Shown here: positions 7,639-16,436 of the stretch, in pieces
Layout of the letters: each line of letters opens with the position of its first letter
Position numbering within the stretch: the first letter of the stretch is position 1
NCBI RefSeq assembly: GCF_003857055.1
Contig: NZ_QGSZ01000325.1
Coordinates: forward strand, 1-55,167
Origin: Micromonospora inaquosa
GTDB taxonomy: Bacteria; Actinomycetota; Actinomycetes; Mycobacteriales; Micromonosporaceae
DNA length: 55,167 nucleotides
Direction of reading: 5' to 3'
Translations under genes and position numbers: made by a program
The notes under the pieces: model-generated
What the model saw: the letters and a program-made list of their open reading frames with translations, nothing else
The model's database searches: none
Told to the model about the DNA's origin: nothing

Positions 7639-9734
7639 GCGAGCCAACCAGCGAGCCAACCAGCGAGCCAACCAGCGAGCCAACCAGCACCGCCCGGCGT
7701 TTCCGCGACCCGTGGGGGGTGCCGCACCTGCGCGCCGACGACCCGCTCGCGTTGGCGGCGGCACAGGGCCGGGTGACCGCGTACGACCGGGCCTGGCAGA
7801 TCGAGGTGGAACGGCACCGGGCCCGGGGCACCAGCGCGGCGTTCCTCGGCCCCGACGCGCTCGCTTGGGACCGGTTCGTGCGGCAGGTCCGGCTCGACGA
7901 CACCGCCCGCCGCTGCCACGCGGCACTGGACCCGGCGACCGCCGGGTGGGTGGGCGCCTACGTGGACGGCGTCAACGCCGGTCTCGCCGCCGGGGCGGCC
8001 CGCTCACCGGAGTTCGCCGGCGTCGGGCTGCGCCCGGGGCGGTGGGAGCCGTGGACGCCGCTCGCGGTCTGGCTGGGCCACCACATCCTGTTCGCCGGGT
8101 TCCCCGGCAAGCTGTGGCGCGAGCACGTGGCGCGGCGGCTCGGGCCGGACGCGGTCGACCTGTTCGCCACCGACGGGCTTGCTGTGGCCGGCAGCAACGG
8201 GTGGCTGCTCGCCGCCGAGCGCACCGGCACCGGGGGCGCGCTGCTCGCCGGGGACCCGCACCGCTTCCTTGAGGATCCCGGTGTCTACCAGCAGATCCGG
8301 CTGGCCTGCCCGGAGTACGACGTGGTCGGGCTGGCGGTGCCGGGCGTGCCGGGCATCGCGCACTTCGGGCACACCGGCGAGGTTGCCTGGGCGATCACCA
8401 ACGCGATGGCCGACTACCAGGACGTGTACGCGGAGCGGCTACGCCGCGACGGCCCCCGGGTGCAGGCGCTCGGCCCGGACGGCTGGCGTCCGGCGCACCG
8501 GCACGTCGAGACGATCGAGGTGGCCGGGGCCGACCCGGTCGAGGTCGAGGTGGTGGAGACCGTCCGTGGTCCGGTGATCGCCGGTGGGCCGGACGACGAG
8601 ACGGCGCTCAGCCTGCGCTACCCGCCCCGGGTCCGGGGTGACCTCGGTTTCGCGACGCTGCCGGAGCTGCTGTGCGCCCGTACCGTGGCCGATGTGGACC
8701 ACGCGTTGCGGCACTGGGTGGAGCCGGTCAACGTGGTGCAGGCGGCGGACACCACCGGAGGGCTGCTGCACCGGGTCGCCGGGGCGGTGCCGGTGCGGCA
8801 CCCGGAGAACGGCCGGCGGGTGGTACCCGGCTGGGACTCCGCGCACGCCTGGCAGGGCTGGCACGCGCCGATGCCCCGCGCCGAGGTGACCGGTCGGGCG
8901 GTGATGGCCAACGAGCGCGGGCTCGCGGCACCGTTCGGGGTGGAGTTCGCGCCACCGCACCGGGCGCAGCGCATCGGCGAACTGCTCGACGCCCGTTCGG
9001 CGTGGACGGCCGACGAGATGGCCACCGTGCACACCGACACGTACCTGGGGGCGGCCGCGCCGCTGCTGGCGGTCCTCGCCGAGTCGACCGGGCTCGGCCC
9101 GGCCGCCGCCGCGCTGCGCGAACGGCTGCTGCGCTGGGATCGCCGGATGACCGCCGACAGCACTGACGCGGCCGCCTACGCCATCCTGCGGGCGGCTGTC
9201 GTACGCCGGATCGCCGCCCACCCGGCGCTGGCCGCGGTCGCCGAGCCGCCCGCGTACCCCGAGGTGTTCGCGCCCTGGCTGGCGCTGACGCCGCGCGTCG
9301 GTTACGCGCTGGAGCACCTGCTCGGCACGACCCCTCCGCCCGGTGTGGACATCGCCGCGCTGGTACGCGCGGCGGCCGAGGAGGTCGGCGAGGCGGCGGC
9401 CGGGCAGGTGCCCTGGGGTGACCTGCACCGGTTGGCGCCGTGGCGGGCCCTGCCCGGCCCGGACGCCGGGCCCGGCCCCCGACTCGACGGTGACCACGAC
9501 TGCGTGTTGGCCACCTCCAGCGTGCCCGGGGTCACCCACTGGTGCTTCCGGGGACCGGCGGCGCGCTTCGTCTGGGACCTGGCCCGCCGCACGGACAGCC
9601 GGTGGGTGGTCCCGCTGGGCGCCTGCGGGGTGCCCGGCGACCCGCACCACGACGACCAGAGCGCCGCCTGGCTGGCCGGGGAACTACTGCCGGTGAGCAC
9701 GGACTGGGAGCAGCTCACCGAGGAGCGGGACTGA
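7635..9734 (+). CDS. Penicillin-acylase-family N-terminal-nucleophile hydrolase in siderophore operon
   Basis: Ntn hydrolase of the penicillin acylase/PvdQ family: it should self-cleave to expose a serine and then hydrolyse an amide. The nucleophile is Ser187 in AGSNGWLLA; GDPH follows about 22 residues later, with the GHTGEVAWAITN and late HDCV segments of the beta chain. Length is 699. The start GTG 7635 overlaps the ATPase stop by four bases. The N-terminus is four copies of Ser-Glu-Pro-Thr and then directly the fold; no hydrophobic signal peptide is present, unlike secreted family members, so it is probably cytoplasmic. In this operon the likely substrate is an imported or newly made acylated hydroxamate siderophore (inference). 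A beta-lactam or homoserine-lactone acylase cannot be excluded. Confidence 0.85.
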   Translation: MSEPTSEPTSEPTSEPTSTARRFRDPWGVPHLRADDPLALAAAQGRVTAYDRAWQIEVERHRARGTSAAFLGPDALAWDRFVRQVRLDDTARRCHAALDPATAGWVGAYVDGVNAGLAAGAARSPEFAGVGLRPGRWEPWTPLAVWLGHHILFAGFPGKLWREHVARRLGPDAVDLFATDGLAVAGSNGWLLAAERTGTGGALLAGDPHRFLEDPGVYQQIRLACPEYDVVGLAVPGVPGIAHFGHTGEVAWAITNAMADYQDVYAERLRRDGPRVQALGPDGWRPAHRHVETIEVAGADPVEVEVVETVRGPVIAGGPDDETALSLRYPPRVRGDLGFATLPELLCARTVADVDHALRHWVEPVNVVQAADTTGGLLHRVAGAVPVRHPENGRRVVPGWDSAHAWQGWHAPMPRAEVTGRAVMANERGLAAPFGVEFAPPHRAQRIGELLDARSAWTADEMATVHTDTYLGAAAPLLAVLAESTGLGPAAAALRERLLRWDRRMTADSTDAAAYAILRAAVVRRIAAHPALAAVAEPPAYPEVFAPWLALTPRVGYALEHLLGTTPPPGVDIAALVRAAAEEVGEAAAGQVPWGDLHRLAPWRALPGPDAGPGPRLDGDHDCVLATSSVPGVTHWCFRGPAARFVWDLARRTDSRWVVPLGACGVPGDPHHDDQSAAWLAGELLPVSTDWEQLTEERD
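7638..7685 (+). repeat. Four tandem copies of a 12-base in-frame repeat
   Basis: AGCGAGCCAACC occurs four times without a mismatch from 7638 to 7685, directly after the GTG start, encoding Ser-Glu-Pro-Thr each time. The unit length is a multiple of three, so copy-number change would alter only the length of a flexible N-terminal tail. Confidence 0.97.
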
Positions 9735-9738
9735 CGGC

Positions 9739-9784
9739 ACCGGCCGCCGCCGGGGTACGCGAGGCACCCCGAGCGACGGCCGGT
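9739..9784. terminator. Nested stem-loop between convergent genes, bidirectional terminator candidate
   Basis: Outer arms ACCGGCCG (9739-9746) and CGGCCGGT (9777-9784) enclose inner arms CGGGGT (9751-9756) and ACCCCG (9766-9771). It fills the 60-base space between the acylase stop and the protease stop. No T-run, as is common in high-GC actinomycetes. Confidence 0.55.
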
Positions 9785-9794
9785 CACCACGGCG

Positions 9795-12700
9795 TCAGCG
9801 AAGGCCGAACGCCCGGGTGATGCGCTGGCTCACGGTGTTGCCGGCGGCGTCCCGCGCGGTGGTGCGCAGGCTGACGAAGCTGGCCTTCGCCGGTGCGGCC
9901 AGCGTGGTACGCCAGCCGTCGCCGTGCCGGGTCAGCCGCTGCTTCTGCCAGGTCGCCCCGTCGTCGTAGGACACCTCGACGGTCACCGCGCCGATCGTGC
10001 CCGTGACGTCGGGCAGGTGGGAGGCGACCACGGTCAGCGGTGCGCCGCGTGACGCCCGACCGGCGGAGTCGATGGCCACCTGGTAGTCCAGCTGGATCAT
10101 CGGCAGCACCTCGGCCGACTCCTCCCCCGTGACCGCCGAGGTGAAGCCCCACTCGGTGCGGGTCTGCCGCGAGTACGGGTTGGTCCAGGCGGCCCGGTCG
10201 TTCTCCACCACCAGCCGGTACGGCAGTCGCTGAGCCGCCAGCCCGGCGACCTGGAGGTACTCGGCGTTACCCCAGTTCAGTTCCTTGTCACCCTGGTAGA
10301 GGGTGGTCCGGTTGACCATGTCGTAGTTGGCGTACGCCTCACCGATGTGGCCGCCTCCGTCGCCCCACCCGGGCGCGGGCAGGTAGACAGTGTCCAGGTA
10401 CCGGATCGGCACGTAGCTCCCGCCCATCCGGGGGCGCTGGATCGGCCCGAACCAGGTGACGGCGTTCGGCTTGCCCGCCGGGTACGTCGTCACCGCCTGG
10501 AGGTGCTGGCCGGTCTCGCCGGCGATGAACGCGTCGTCGACCCACCGCTGGTCGGCGCTCACCCAGTCGGTCCGCCGGCCCTGCGCCGGGGCCGGCTCCT
10601 GGTTGCTCGACGCCCAGCCGCGCCAGACGTCGGTGCGGAACTCCAACGCCTTGCCCTGCCGGTAGTTGCGGAACTCCACGTCGACCCGGGCCAACTGCCG
10701 CTTCGTCGGACGGTAGGTGGGGTCGGCCGGCACCGTGCCGGTCCAGTGGTGCGCCACGTCGTACAGGTAGGTGGTCTCTGGGTGCGACTCGACGGTGAGC
10801 CGCACCGCACCGCCCTCCAGCGCCGCGATGAGCTGCCCACCCTCGTCGGCGCCGAGCGTGGCCACGGTCACCGGGGCCGGGCTCTCCGGGCTCCACGCGA
10901 ACTCGTCCCAGGGCTGGAGCCGACCGACGCCGTCGTTGACCACGAGCAGCAGCTTCGCCCCGGCCGCCGCGGCGGCCTGCGCCTGGGTGGCGATGTCGAC
11001 GCTGTCACTGCGGCGCACCATCACGGCCCGGTCCCGGACCGGCCGCTTGGCCAGCCCCGCCGCCGACGCGTCGGCGACGTAGACCGCGTCGAGCTGACGA
11101 CGACCGGCCGGCAGCGCCGGGGTCGCCCGCTTCACCAACAGATCGTCGTACGAGCGACCGCCCGCCGAGACGGTCAGGGCCGGCTGCTCCAGCCGCCACC
11201 GGGCACCGAACTCGAACTCGCCGTCGGTCACCGGGCGGGTCGTCGGCAACGCCCACATGCTGTCGTACGAGTCGTCGGGCAGCACCTGACTCTCGGTGAG
11301 ACCGTTCTTCGTGGACCGGTGGATGTCCATCCGCAGCGCGCTGGCGGTGGCCTCCTGCGGCACCCGGGCCTGCACCTGTCGGGCGGCGCGCGCGTCCAGG
11401 GTGACGGTGCGGTCGCGATCCAGGTTCACGTCGGTGAAGCTGAGCATCGCCATGCCCTTGGAGTGCGGGCCGTGCACACCGCGCACGTCCGCGGAGATCC
11501 AGCCGTTCCAGCTCGCCACCGGCAGCCGCAGCGTGGCGGTGCCACTCTCGGGCAGGTCCACGGCGGTGAACAGGGTGTCGGCGGTGAGGATGACCTTGCC
11601 GACGAGCGGCTTGCCGTCCCGGTCCTTGGCGACCAGCGTCAGGTTCTGCCGCTGGCCCTCCTTACCGGCCCCGATCAGGGTGCGGCCACGCACCGCACCG
11701 GCGTCGTCGGTGGCGACGATCATGCCGCTGACCTGCTTCTCCACCGGCAGCTTGTCGTACGCGGCGGTCACCGTCACGGTGGCGGTGCCGCCGGCCGGCA
11801 CTGTCACCCGGTCGGTGGAGAGCGCGAACAGGCCGGCCGGCGCGGTGACCGCGTCGAGAGCCAGCTTCAGGGCGACCGGTGCGCCGCCGACGTTGGTGTA
11901 GGTGACCGTACGGTCGACGGTCATGCCCGGCTGCTGCGGCCACGCCTGGAAGCCGGAGTAGGCGCTCGGGGTGGCGAAGACGGTGGCGTGCGCGGCGGCG
12001 ACCGCGTCGACCCGGCCGGCACCCGCCTGGTACGGGGTGTACTCGGGGGTGGCCTTGACCGTGCTGACCAGTGCTTCCTTGATGCGCTGACCGGTCCAGT
12101 CCGGATGCGCGGCGGCGACCAGCGCGGCCGTGCCGGCCACGTGTGGGGTGGCCATCGACGTGCCGCTCATCAGCGTGTAGTCCCCGGAGCCGCCGCGCAC
12201 GAAGTGCGAGCGGGCCGCCAGGATGTCCACGCCGGGGGCGGTGATCTCGGGCTTGAGCCCGCCGTCGCCGGCGCGTGGGCCCTGGCTGGAGAAGTCGGCG
12301 AGGTGGTCGGTGGCGTCGACCGCGCCAACGGTGAGCGCGGAGTTGGCGGCACCCGGGCTGCCGATGGTGGCCGGGCCGCTGTTGCCGGCGGCGATCACGA
12401 AGAGGGCGCCGGTCTCGGCGCTGAGTCGCTCGACCGCCTGGCTCATCGGGTCGCTGCCGTCGGTGGCCTCGCCGCCCAGGCTCATGCTGACCACCCGGGC
12501 CTTCTGCTCCCGGGCCGCCCACTCCATGCCGGCGATGATCCAGGAGTCCTGGCCGCTGCCCTCGCTGTTGAGCACCTTGCCGATGTGCAGTCGGGCACCG
12601 GGGGCGACGCCCCGCTCGGCACCACCGGACGCGGCGCCGGTGCCGGCGATCGTCGAGGCGACGTGCGTGCCGTGGCCCTTGTAGTCGAGGATGTCAGGCT

Positions 12701-13508
12701 CCTCGGGCACGAAGCTGCTGGACTCGGCGATCTGGCCGACCAGGTCCGGGTGTTCGGCGTCCGCCCCGGAGTCGAGGACCGCGACGTCGACCCCGGCGGC
12801 GGTGTTGCCCTCGGCCCACAGCTTCGGCGCGCCGATCTGCGCTGTGGACTCGGCCAGGTCGGCGTGCACCCGGCCGTCCAACCAGACCTTCGCGATGCCG
12901 TTGGCCAGGGTTGGCGCGTCGCCGGTACGTCGGGTCGAGCCGGCGGTGAGCGCGGTCCAGAACCGGTCGGCGGTGGCGCGCTGGCGGGTCAGCGCCGCGC
13001 CCTGCACGCTGTCCAACGGTCGGACCAGTTCGGCGCCGTCCAGGGCGGGCCGGGTGCGGTTGCGGGCCGCCGCGTCGGTCATCGTGACGATCAGCGGAAG
13101 CGCGTCGGTGTGCGCGTCGTCGTAGCCGTCGGCGATCAGGTCGGTGACGTTGAACAGTTGCCGGTCCAGCACGCCGCTGGTGACATAGGACAGCGCCGCG
13201 TCCGGGTAGACGTAGGTGTCGCCGTCGCGCACGGTGCGGTGGAAGCTCGGGGTGCTGCCGTCCGGCCGGCGTACGGTCGAGACCGTGCTGCCGTCCGCCG
13301 CGGTGGTGACCGTGACCGTGTCACCGGTGATCAGGGTGACGGTGGACGCGCGCCCGGCGGCGGCCGGGGGTTGGCCCGCCGGGCGGTCGGGTTCGTTCGG
13401 CGGGGCGGCGGCCGCTCCCGCGCCGGGTGGGGTGAACCCGGCCGCAAGGGTGAGGGCGGCGCCGAGGGCGATCAGCCCGGATCGGCGGCGCCGGTGAGAC
13501 AGAGCCAC
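9795..13508 (-). CDS. Secreted subtilisin-family (S8) serine protease, large
   Basis: Extracellular endopeptidase of 1237 residues. An Arg-rich start and hydrophobic stretch (residues 6-35) form a Sec signal peptide. The catalytic triad is visible: Asp246 in AVLDSGAD, His279 in GHGTHVAS and Ser451 in SGTSMATPHVAG, with oxyanion Asn376 in AAGNSG. Residues 55-230 look like a propeptide; the C-terminal half has beta-rich segments, a PA-like stretch (AAAAGAKLLLVVND) and a final Ig-like domain. GTG 13508 was chosen because AAAGAGGT lies five bases upstream; frames reading further upstream have no coding look. Actinomycete proteases of this size with this layout are common and usually undefined in substrate. 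It is convergent with the iron operon and unlikely to be part of it. Confidence 0.93.
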   Translation of the reverse strand: MALSHRRRRSGLIALGAALTLAAGFTPPGAGAAAAPPNEPDRPAGQPPAAAGRASTVTLITGDTVTVTTAADGSTVSTVRRPDGSTPSFHRTVRDGDTYVYPDAALSYVTSGVLDRQLFNVTDLIADGYDDAHTDALPLIVTMTDAAARNRTRPALDGAELVRPLDSVQGAALTRQRATADRFWTALTAGSTRRTGDAPTLANGIAKVWLDGRVHADLAESTAQIGAPKLWAEGNTAAGVDVAVLDSGADAEHPDLVGQIAESSSFVPEEPDILDYKGHGTHVASTIAGTGAASGGAERGVAPGARLHIGKVLNSEGSGQDSWIIAGMEWAAREQKARVVSMSLGGEATDGSDPMSQAVERLSAETGALFVIAAGNSGPATIGSPGAANSALTVGAVDATDHLADFSSQGPRAGDGGLKPEITAPGVDILAARSHFVRGGSGDYTLMSGTSMATPHVAGTAALVAAAHPDWTGQRIKEALVSTVKATPEYTPYQAGAGRVDAVAAAHATVFATPSAYSGFQAWPQQPGMTVDRTVTYTNVGGAPVALKLALDAVTAPAGLFALSTDRVTVPAGGTATVTVTAAYDKLPVEKQVSGMIVATDDAGAVRGRTLIGAGKEGQRQNLTLVAKDRDGKPLVGKVILTADTLFTAVDLPESGTATLRLPVASWNGWISADVRGVHGPHSKGMAMLSFTDVNLDRDRTVTLDARAARQVQARVPQEATASALRMDIHRSTKNGLTESQVLPDDSYDSMWALPTTRPVTDGEFEFGARWRLEQPALTVSAGGRSYDDLLVKRATPALPAGRRQLDAVYVADASAAGLAKRPVRDRAVMVRRSDSVDIATQAQAAAAAGAKLLLVVNDGVGRLQPWDEFAWSPESPAPVTVATLGADEGGQLIAALEGGAVRLTVESHPETTYLYDVAHHWTGTVPADPTYRPTKRQLARVDVEFRNYRQGKALEFRTDVWRGWASSNQEPAPAQGRRTDWVSADQRWVDDAFIAGETGQHLQAVTTYPAGKPNAVTWFGPIQRPRMGGSYVPIRYLDTVYLPAPGWGDGGGHIGEAYANYDMVNRTTLYQGDKELNWGNAEYLQVAGLAAQRLPYRLVVENDRAAWTNPYSRQTRTEWGFTSAVTGEESAEVLPMIQLDYQVAIDSAGRASRGAPLTVVASHLPDVTGTIGAVTVEVSYDDGATWQKQRLTRHGDGWRTTLAAPAKASFVSLRTTARDAAGNTVSQRITRAFGLR

Positions 13509-13629
13509 GGTGACCTCTTTGTGTCGAGAAGTGGTACGCACCACAGCATCGACGTAACATCCGCCCCGACCACGCACCGCACCCCGACGCATTTCCGCCA
13601 TGGCGCAAACCCGCCACCGCCGACTCAGG

Positions 13630-14244
13630 TCACGGGCGCGCGCCGAAAGACGTCAGCTCGGCGAGCCGGTCGAGTTGGGTGGGGTCGGAGAGGGCGGAAC
13701 CGACGGCCACCACGCGTACACCAGCTTGCAGGAACGCCCCCGCGTTGCTGGCGTCGAGGCCACCGGTGGCGACGAAGCGCAACTGTGGCAGCGGACCGGC
13801 CACGGCCTTGAACCAGGCCGGCCCGAGGGAGATCGCGGGGAACGCCTTGAGCCAGGTGAGGCCGTGCCGCAGTGCCTGCTGGGCCTCGGTGGGGGTGGCC
13901 ACGCCGGGCAGGTGCGGCAGGCCACGCGCGGCGGCGGCGTCGGCGACCGCGAGGTCCAGGCCGGGCGCGACGGTGAAGCGGGCGCCCGCGTCGGCCGCCG
14001 CGGCGACCTGTTCGATGTCGAGCACGGTGCCGGCACCGACGATCCGGTCGCGTTCGGCGCCCGCCTCGACGGCGGCCCGCAGCGCCGGCACCGCGTCGGC
14101 GGTGGCCACCGGAACCTCCACCACGTCGATGCCGAGGTCCCAGGCCCGTTCGGCGAGCCGAACGGTCTCGGCGACCGGCAGGCCGCGCAGGATCGCCATC
14201 ACCCGGGCGCCGCCGAAGATGTGGTCGAAGTCCGGTGTGGTCAT
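13630..14244 (-). CDS. eda: 2-keto-3-deoxy-6-phosphogluconate aldolase
   Basis: Class I aldolase splitting KDPG to pyruvate and glyceraldehyde 3-phosphate in Entner-Doudoroff/uronate breakdown. The 204-residue protein keeps the catalytic glutamate (Glu43 in VVEVPV) and Schiff-base lysine (Lys133 in WLKAFPA), both at almost the same numbers as in E. coli Eda, plus VGAGTVL and FVATGG for phosphate binding. ATG 14244 has GGAG six bases upstream. The KDG kinase gene ends 67 bases upstream on the same strand, so the two steps KDG to KDPG to pyruvate are encoded together. No dehydratase or sugar transporter is adjacent in the window. Confidence 0.92.
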   Translation of the reverse strand: MTTPDFDHIFGGARVMAILRGLPVAETVRLAERAWDLGIDVVEVPVATADAVPALRAAVEAGAERDRIVGAGTVLDIEQVAAAADAGARFTVAPGLDLAVADAAAARGLPHLPGVATPTEAQQALRHGLTWLKAFPAISLGPAWFKAVAGPLPQLRFVATGGLDASNAGAFLQAGVRVVAVGSALSDPTQLDRLAELTSFGARP

Positions 14245-14311
14245 GGTGCACTCCATCCGAGGTCGCTGTGAAACTGTTGCTGCTGGCCGGGTCGCTACCC
14301 GGCGGCCCGAC

Positions 14312-15337
14312 TCAGGTCGTCGCCCCAAGGTCGGTCAAATCGAGCGGCGACCACACGTCGGCGGGAGCGTCGATCAGCTTCTCGAACCAGGCCCACGGAG
14401 GAACCGGGGCGTTGTCGCCGATGCTGGTCAACGCCTGCGCCGCGACCAGGTGACCGAGGCGCAACCGCCGCACGGGGTCGACGCCGCGCAGCAGCCCGGC
14501 CAGGTAGCCGGCGGCGAAGGCGTCTCCGGCGCCGACCGGCTCCACCACCGTCACCCGGGGCGCGGGCACGAAGACCGGTTCGGCGTCACGGACCAGTGCG
14601 GTGGCGCCCACCGCGCCGTCCTTGACCACCACCGTCTCCGGAGCGGGCAGCAGCTCGCGGACGGCCGTCGGGTCGGTGACGCCCCAGAGAGTCTCCGCCT
14701 CGTCCTGCCCGACGAAGACGAGGTCGCAGCGGTTGGCGAGGTCGCGCAGCACCGGAGCGGCCTGCTCGGCGGGCCACAGCCGGGCCCGGTGGTTGACGTC
14801 GAAGCTGACCAGCGCCGCCGGCAGCGGTCGGTCGGTCACCGCGTGCTCGACCAGCGCCCGGCAGGAGGCGGAGAGCGCCGGGGTGATTCCGGACAGGTGC
14901 AGCACCCGGGCACCGGCCAGCGCCGGGTCGGCCAGCGTGGCGGGGTCCATCCGGCTGGCCGCCGACCCGGCCCGGTAGTAGTGCACGGCGGTCCCCTCCG
15001 GGCCCGGGTCCTTGACGTACAGGCCGGTGGGGGCGGCCGGGTCGACGCACACCTGGTCGACGCGGACGCCGGAGGCGGCGACGTGCCGGACGACGGCGCG
15101 GCCGAACGGGTCGTCGCCGACCCGGCTCACCCAGGTCGTCAGGTGCCCCAGGCGGGCCAGGTAACCGGCCACGTTGGACTCGGCGCCACCGACCGAGACG
15201 GCGACCTGCTCGGCGCGCTCCAACGGTTCACCCGGCGCGGGGCAGAGCACCACCATCGTCTCCCCCACCGCGGCCACCTCGACCGACGCGGAGCCGGCCG
15301 GGACACTCGCCTGGTCGGGTCGGGGGTTGGTCGGCAT
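14312..15337 (-). CDS. kdgK: PfkB-family sugar kinase, probably 2-keto-3-deoxygluconate kinase
   Basis: Phosphorylates KDG at O6, supplying the aldolase that follows. In 341 residues the ribokinase fold shows the N-terminal GETMVVL, sugar-binding GGAESNVAGYLARLG, the VVKDG segment before the ATP site and the catalytic VGAGDAFAAGYLAGL. ATG 15337 has GAGGA about ten bases upstream; reading further upstream adds an unlikely Arg/Pro/Cys-rich extension. Substrate is inferred from the neighbouring KDPG aldolase; other PfkB sugars remain possible. A 14-base palindrome at 15387-15400 lies 50 bases upstream and may be its operator or the end of the protease transcript. Confidence 0.85.
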   Translation of the reverse strand: MPTNPRPDQASVPAGSASVEVAAVGETMVVLCPAPGEPLERAEQVAVSVGGAESNVAGYLARLGHLTTWVSRVGDDPFGRAVVRHVAASGVRVDQVCVDPAAPTGLYVKDPGPEGTAVHYYRAGSAASRMDPATLADPALAGARVLHLSGITPALSASCRALVEHAVTDRPLPAALVSFDVNHRARLWPAEQAAPVLRDLANRCDLVFVGQDEAETLWGVTDPTAVRELLPAPETVVVKDGAVGATALVRDAEPVFVPAPRVTVVEPVGAGDAFAAGYLAGLLRGVDPVRRLRLGHLVAAQALTSIGDNAPVPPWAWFEKLIDAPADVWSPLDLTDLGATT

Positions 15338-15386
15338 CGGGCACACGTCCTCGCGGCAGGGGTGCTGGGCGTCGCCGAGCCTAGGT

Positions 15387-15400
15387 GTCCCGCGCGGGAC
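15387..15400. promoter_or_regulatory. 14-base perfect palindrome upstream of KDG kinase
   Basis: GTCCCGC-GCGGGAC, without a loop, between the S1 protease stop (15422) and the kinase start (15337). A loopless palindrome is a better fit to an operator for a sugar-acid regulator than to a terminator hairpin, but no regulator gene is adjacent. Confidence 0.4.
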
Positions 15401-15421
15401 GGGCAAGCCGGTGTCCCACGG

Positions 15422-16282
15422 TCAGGGCAGCGTCAGCCCGTACGCGGCCAGCACCTCCCCGATCGGCTGGTAGTAGGTGGTGCCGCCGGCCGTGCAGTTG
15501 CCGGTGCCGCCGGAGAGGATGCCGAGGATGGTGCCGGTGGAGGCCACGTAGAGCGGTCCGCCACTGTCCCCCGGCTCGGCGCAGATGTTGGTACGGATCA
15601 GCCCGTAGATCACGCCGGTGGCGTAGTTGACGGTCTGGTTGAGACCGGTGACGGTGCCGCAGCGCACCCCGGTGGTGCTGCCGCTGCGGCACACCGCCTG
15701 ACCGATGTAGGCGTTGCCGGGGCCGTTGATGGTCAGCAGGCCGGGGTAGGTGTAGACCGCGCTCGGGTGGGCGATCCGCCCGGTGTAGCGGATCAGCCCG
15801 TAGTCGTTGGTGGGGTAGCTGGTGGCGGTACGGGTGCCGAGCACTGTGCTCTGGGTGCTGTCGGCGTACCAGGTGGCGGCGGTGGCGGTGCAGTGCCCGG
15901 CGGTGATCACGTAGTAGGTGCTGCCGCTGCGTGCGTTCGCGCCGAGCGAGCAGCGCCCGCCGCCGCCGTAGATGCCCTGCCCGCCGGCGATCAGCGGGCG
16001 CAGCGTTCCGGGTTCGCGGCGCAGCAGCACGCCGGCCCGGTCGGCCACCGCCCGCAGCGCGCTCAGTTCGCCGGGGGTCACGGTGTCGTCGACGGTGAGG
16101 GTCATCCGCCCGGTGGTGGGGTCGAGACCCCAGGCGGTGCCCGCGGTGCGTACCCCGGTCAGCAGGGCCACCGGGTCGGCGGCGGTCGCGGCGGCCCGGT
16201 CGGGGACGGCGGCCCGCGCCGCGCCGGGCGCGACGAGCAGCAGGATGGTCAGGACGAGAGCGACCAGCGGAGAGCGGCGCAT
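15422..16282 (-). CDS. Secreted chymotrypsin-fold (S1, alpha-lytic/streptogrisin-type) serine protease
   Basis: Extracellular protease of 286 residues. Residues 1-25 are a signal peptide (MRRSPLV then a Leu/Val-rich core, AARA-like site). A propeptide of about 75 residues follows, then the mature domain with the triad His130 (ITAGHCT), Asp160 (TNDYGLIRY) and Ser240 (EPGDSGGPL). Cys111/Cys131 and Cys198/Cys208 are placed for the family's two disulfides, and Cys234/a late Cys for a third. ATG 16282 has GGAGGT five bases upstream. The gene is divergent from the LtrA gene, with 154 bases between. It stands alone and ends 84 bases before the KDG kinase. Confidence 0.92.
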   Translation of the reverse strand: MRRSPLVALVLTILLLVAPGAARAAVPDRAAATAADPVALLTGVRTAGTAWGLDPTTGRMTLTVDDTVTPGELSALRAVADRAGVLLRREPGTLRPLIAGGQGIYGGGGRCSLGANARSGSTYYVITAGHCTATAATWYADSTQSTVLGTRTATSYPTNDYGLIRYTGRIAHPSAVYTYPGLLTINGPGNAYIGQAVCRSGSTTGVRCGTVTGLNQTVNYATGVIYGLIRTNICAEPGDSGGPLYVASTGTILGILSGGTGNCTAGGTTYYQPIGEVLAAYGLTLP

Positions 16283-16330
16283 CCGAACCTCCGAAGAGAT
16301 CGAGATTGATGGATGCACTGAAGCATCCCG

Positions 16331-16345
16331 CGGCGTCCGACGCCG
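16331..16345. promoter_or_regulatory. Palindrome in the divergent S1 protease/LtrA promoter region
   Basis: CGGCGTC-C-GACGCCG is a perfect 7-1-7 inverted repeat in the 154-base gap between two divergent starts (16282 and 16437). A CATAAT hexamer at 16405-16410 could be the -10 of the plus-strand gene. Operator role is a guess. Confidence 0.3.
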
Positions 16346-16436
16346 TGGCAACCTCCGGCCGGCGGGAATCACCGATCCGGGGACGGGCCGCGCCGGCACC
16401 GCCCATAATCCTCGGAGACACGGCGGGAGGCCGGGC

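Noticed and set aside
7638..7685. The 12-base repeat as a CRISPR or promoter array
   Set aside because: Units adjoin without spacers and translate in frame as part of the acylase, so it is a coding repeat.
10347..13811. Very long plus-strand frame (1154 codons) opposite the S8 protease
   Set aside because: It is the mirror of the protease's codon bias; the opposite strand has signal peptide, catalytic triad and normal family order, and this frame has only low-complexity Val/Gly/Arg text.
13679..16309. Plus-strand frame of 876 codons over the aldolase, kinase and S1 protease
   Set aside because: It crosses three well-supported minus-strand genes and their gaps, with no recognisable motif.
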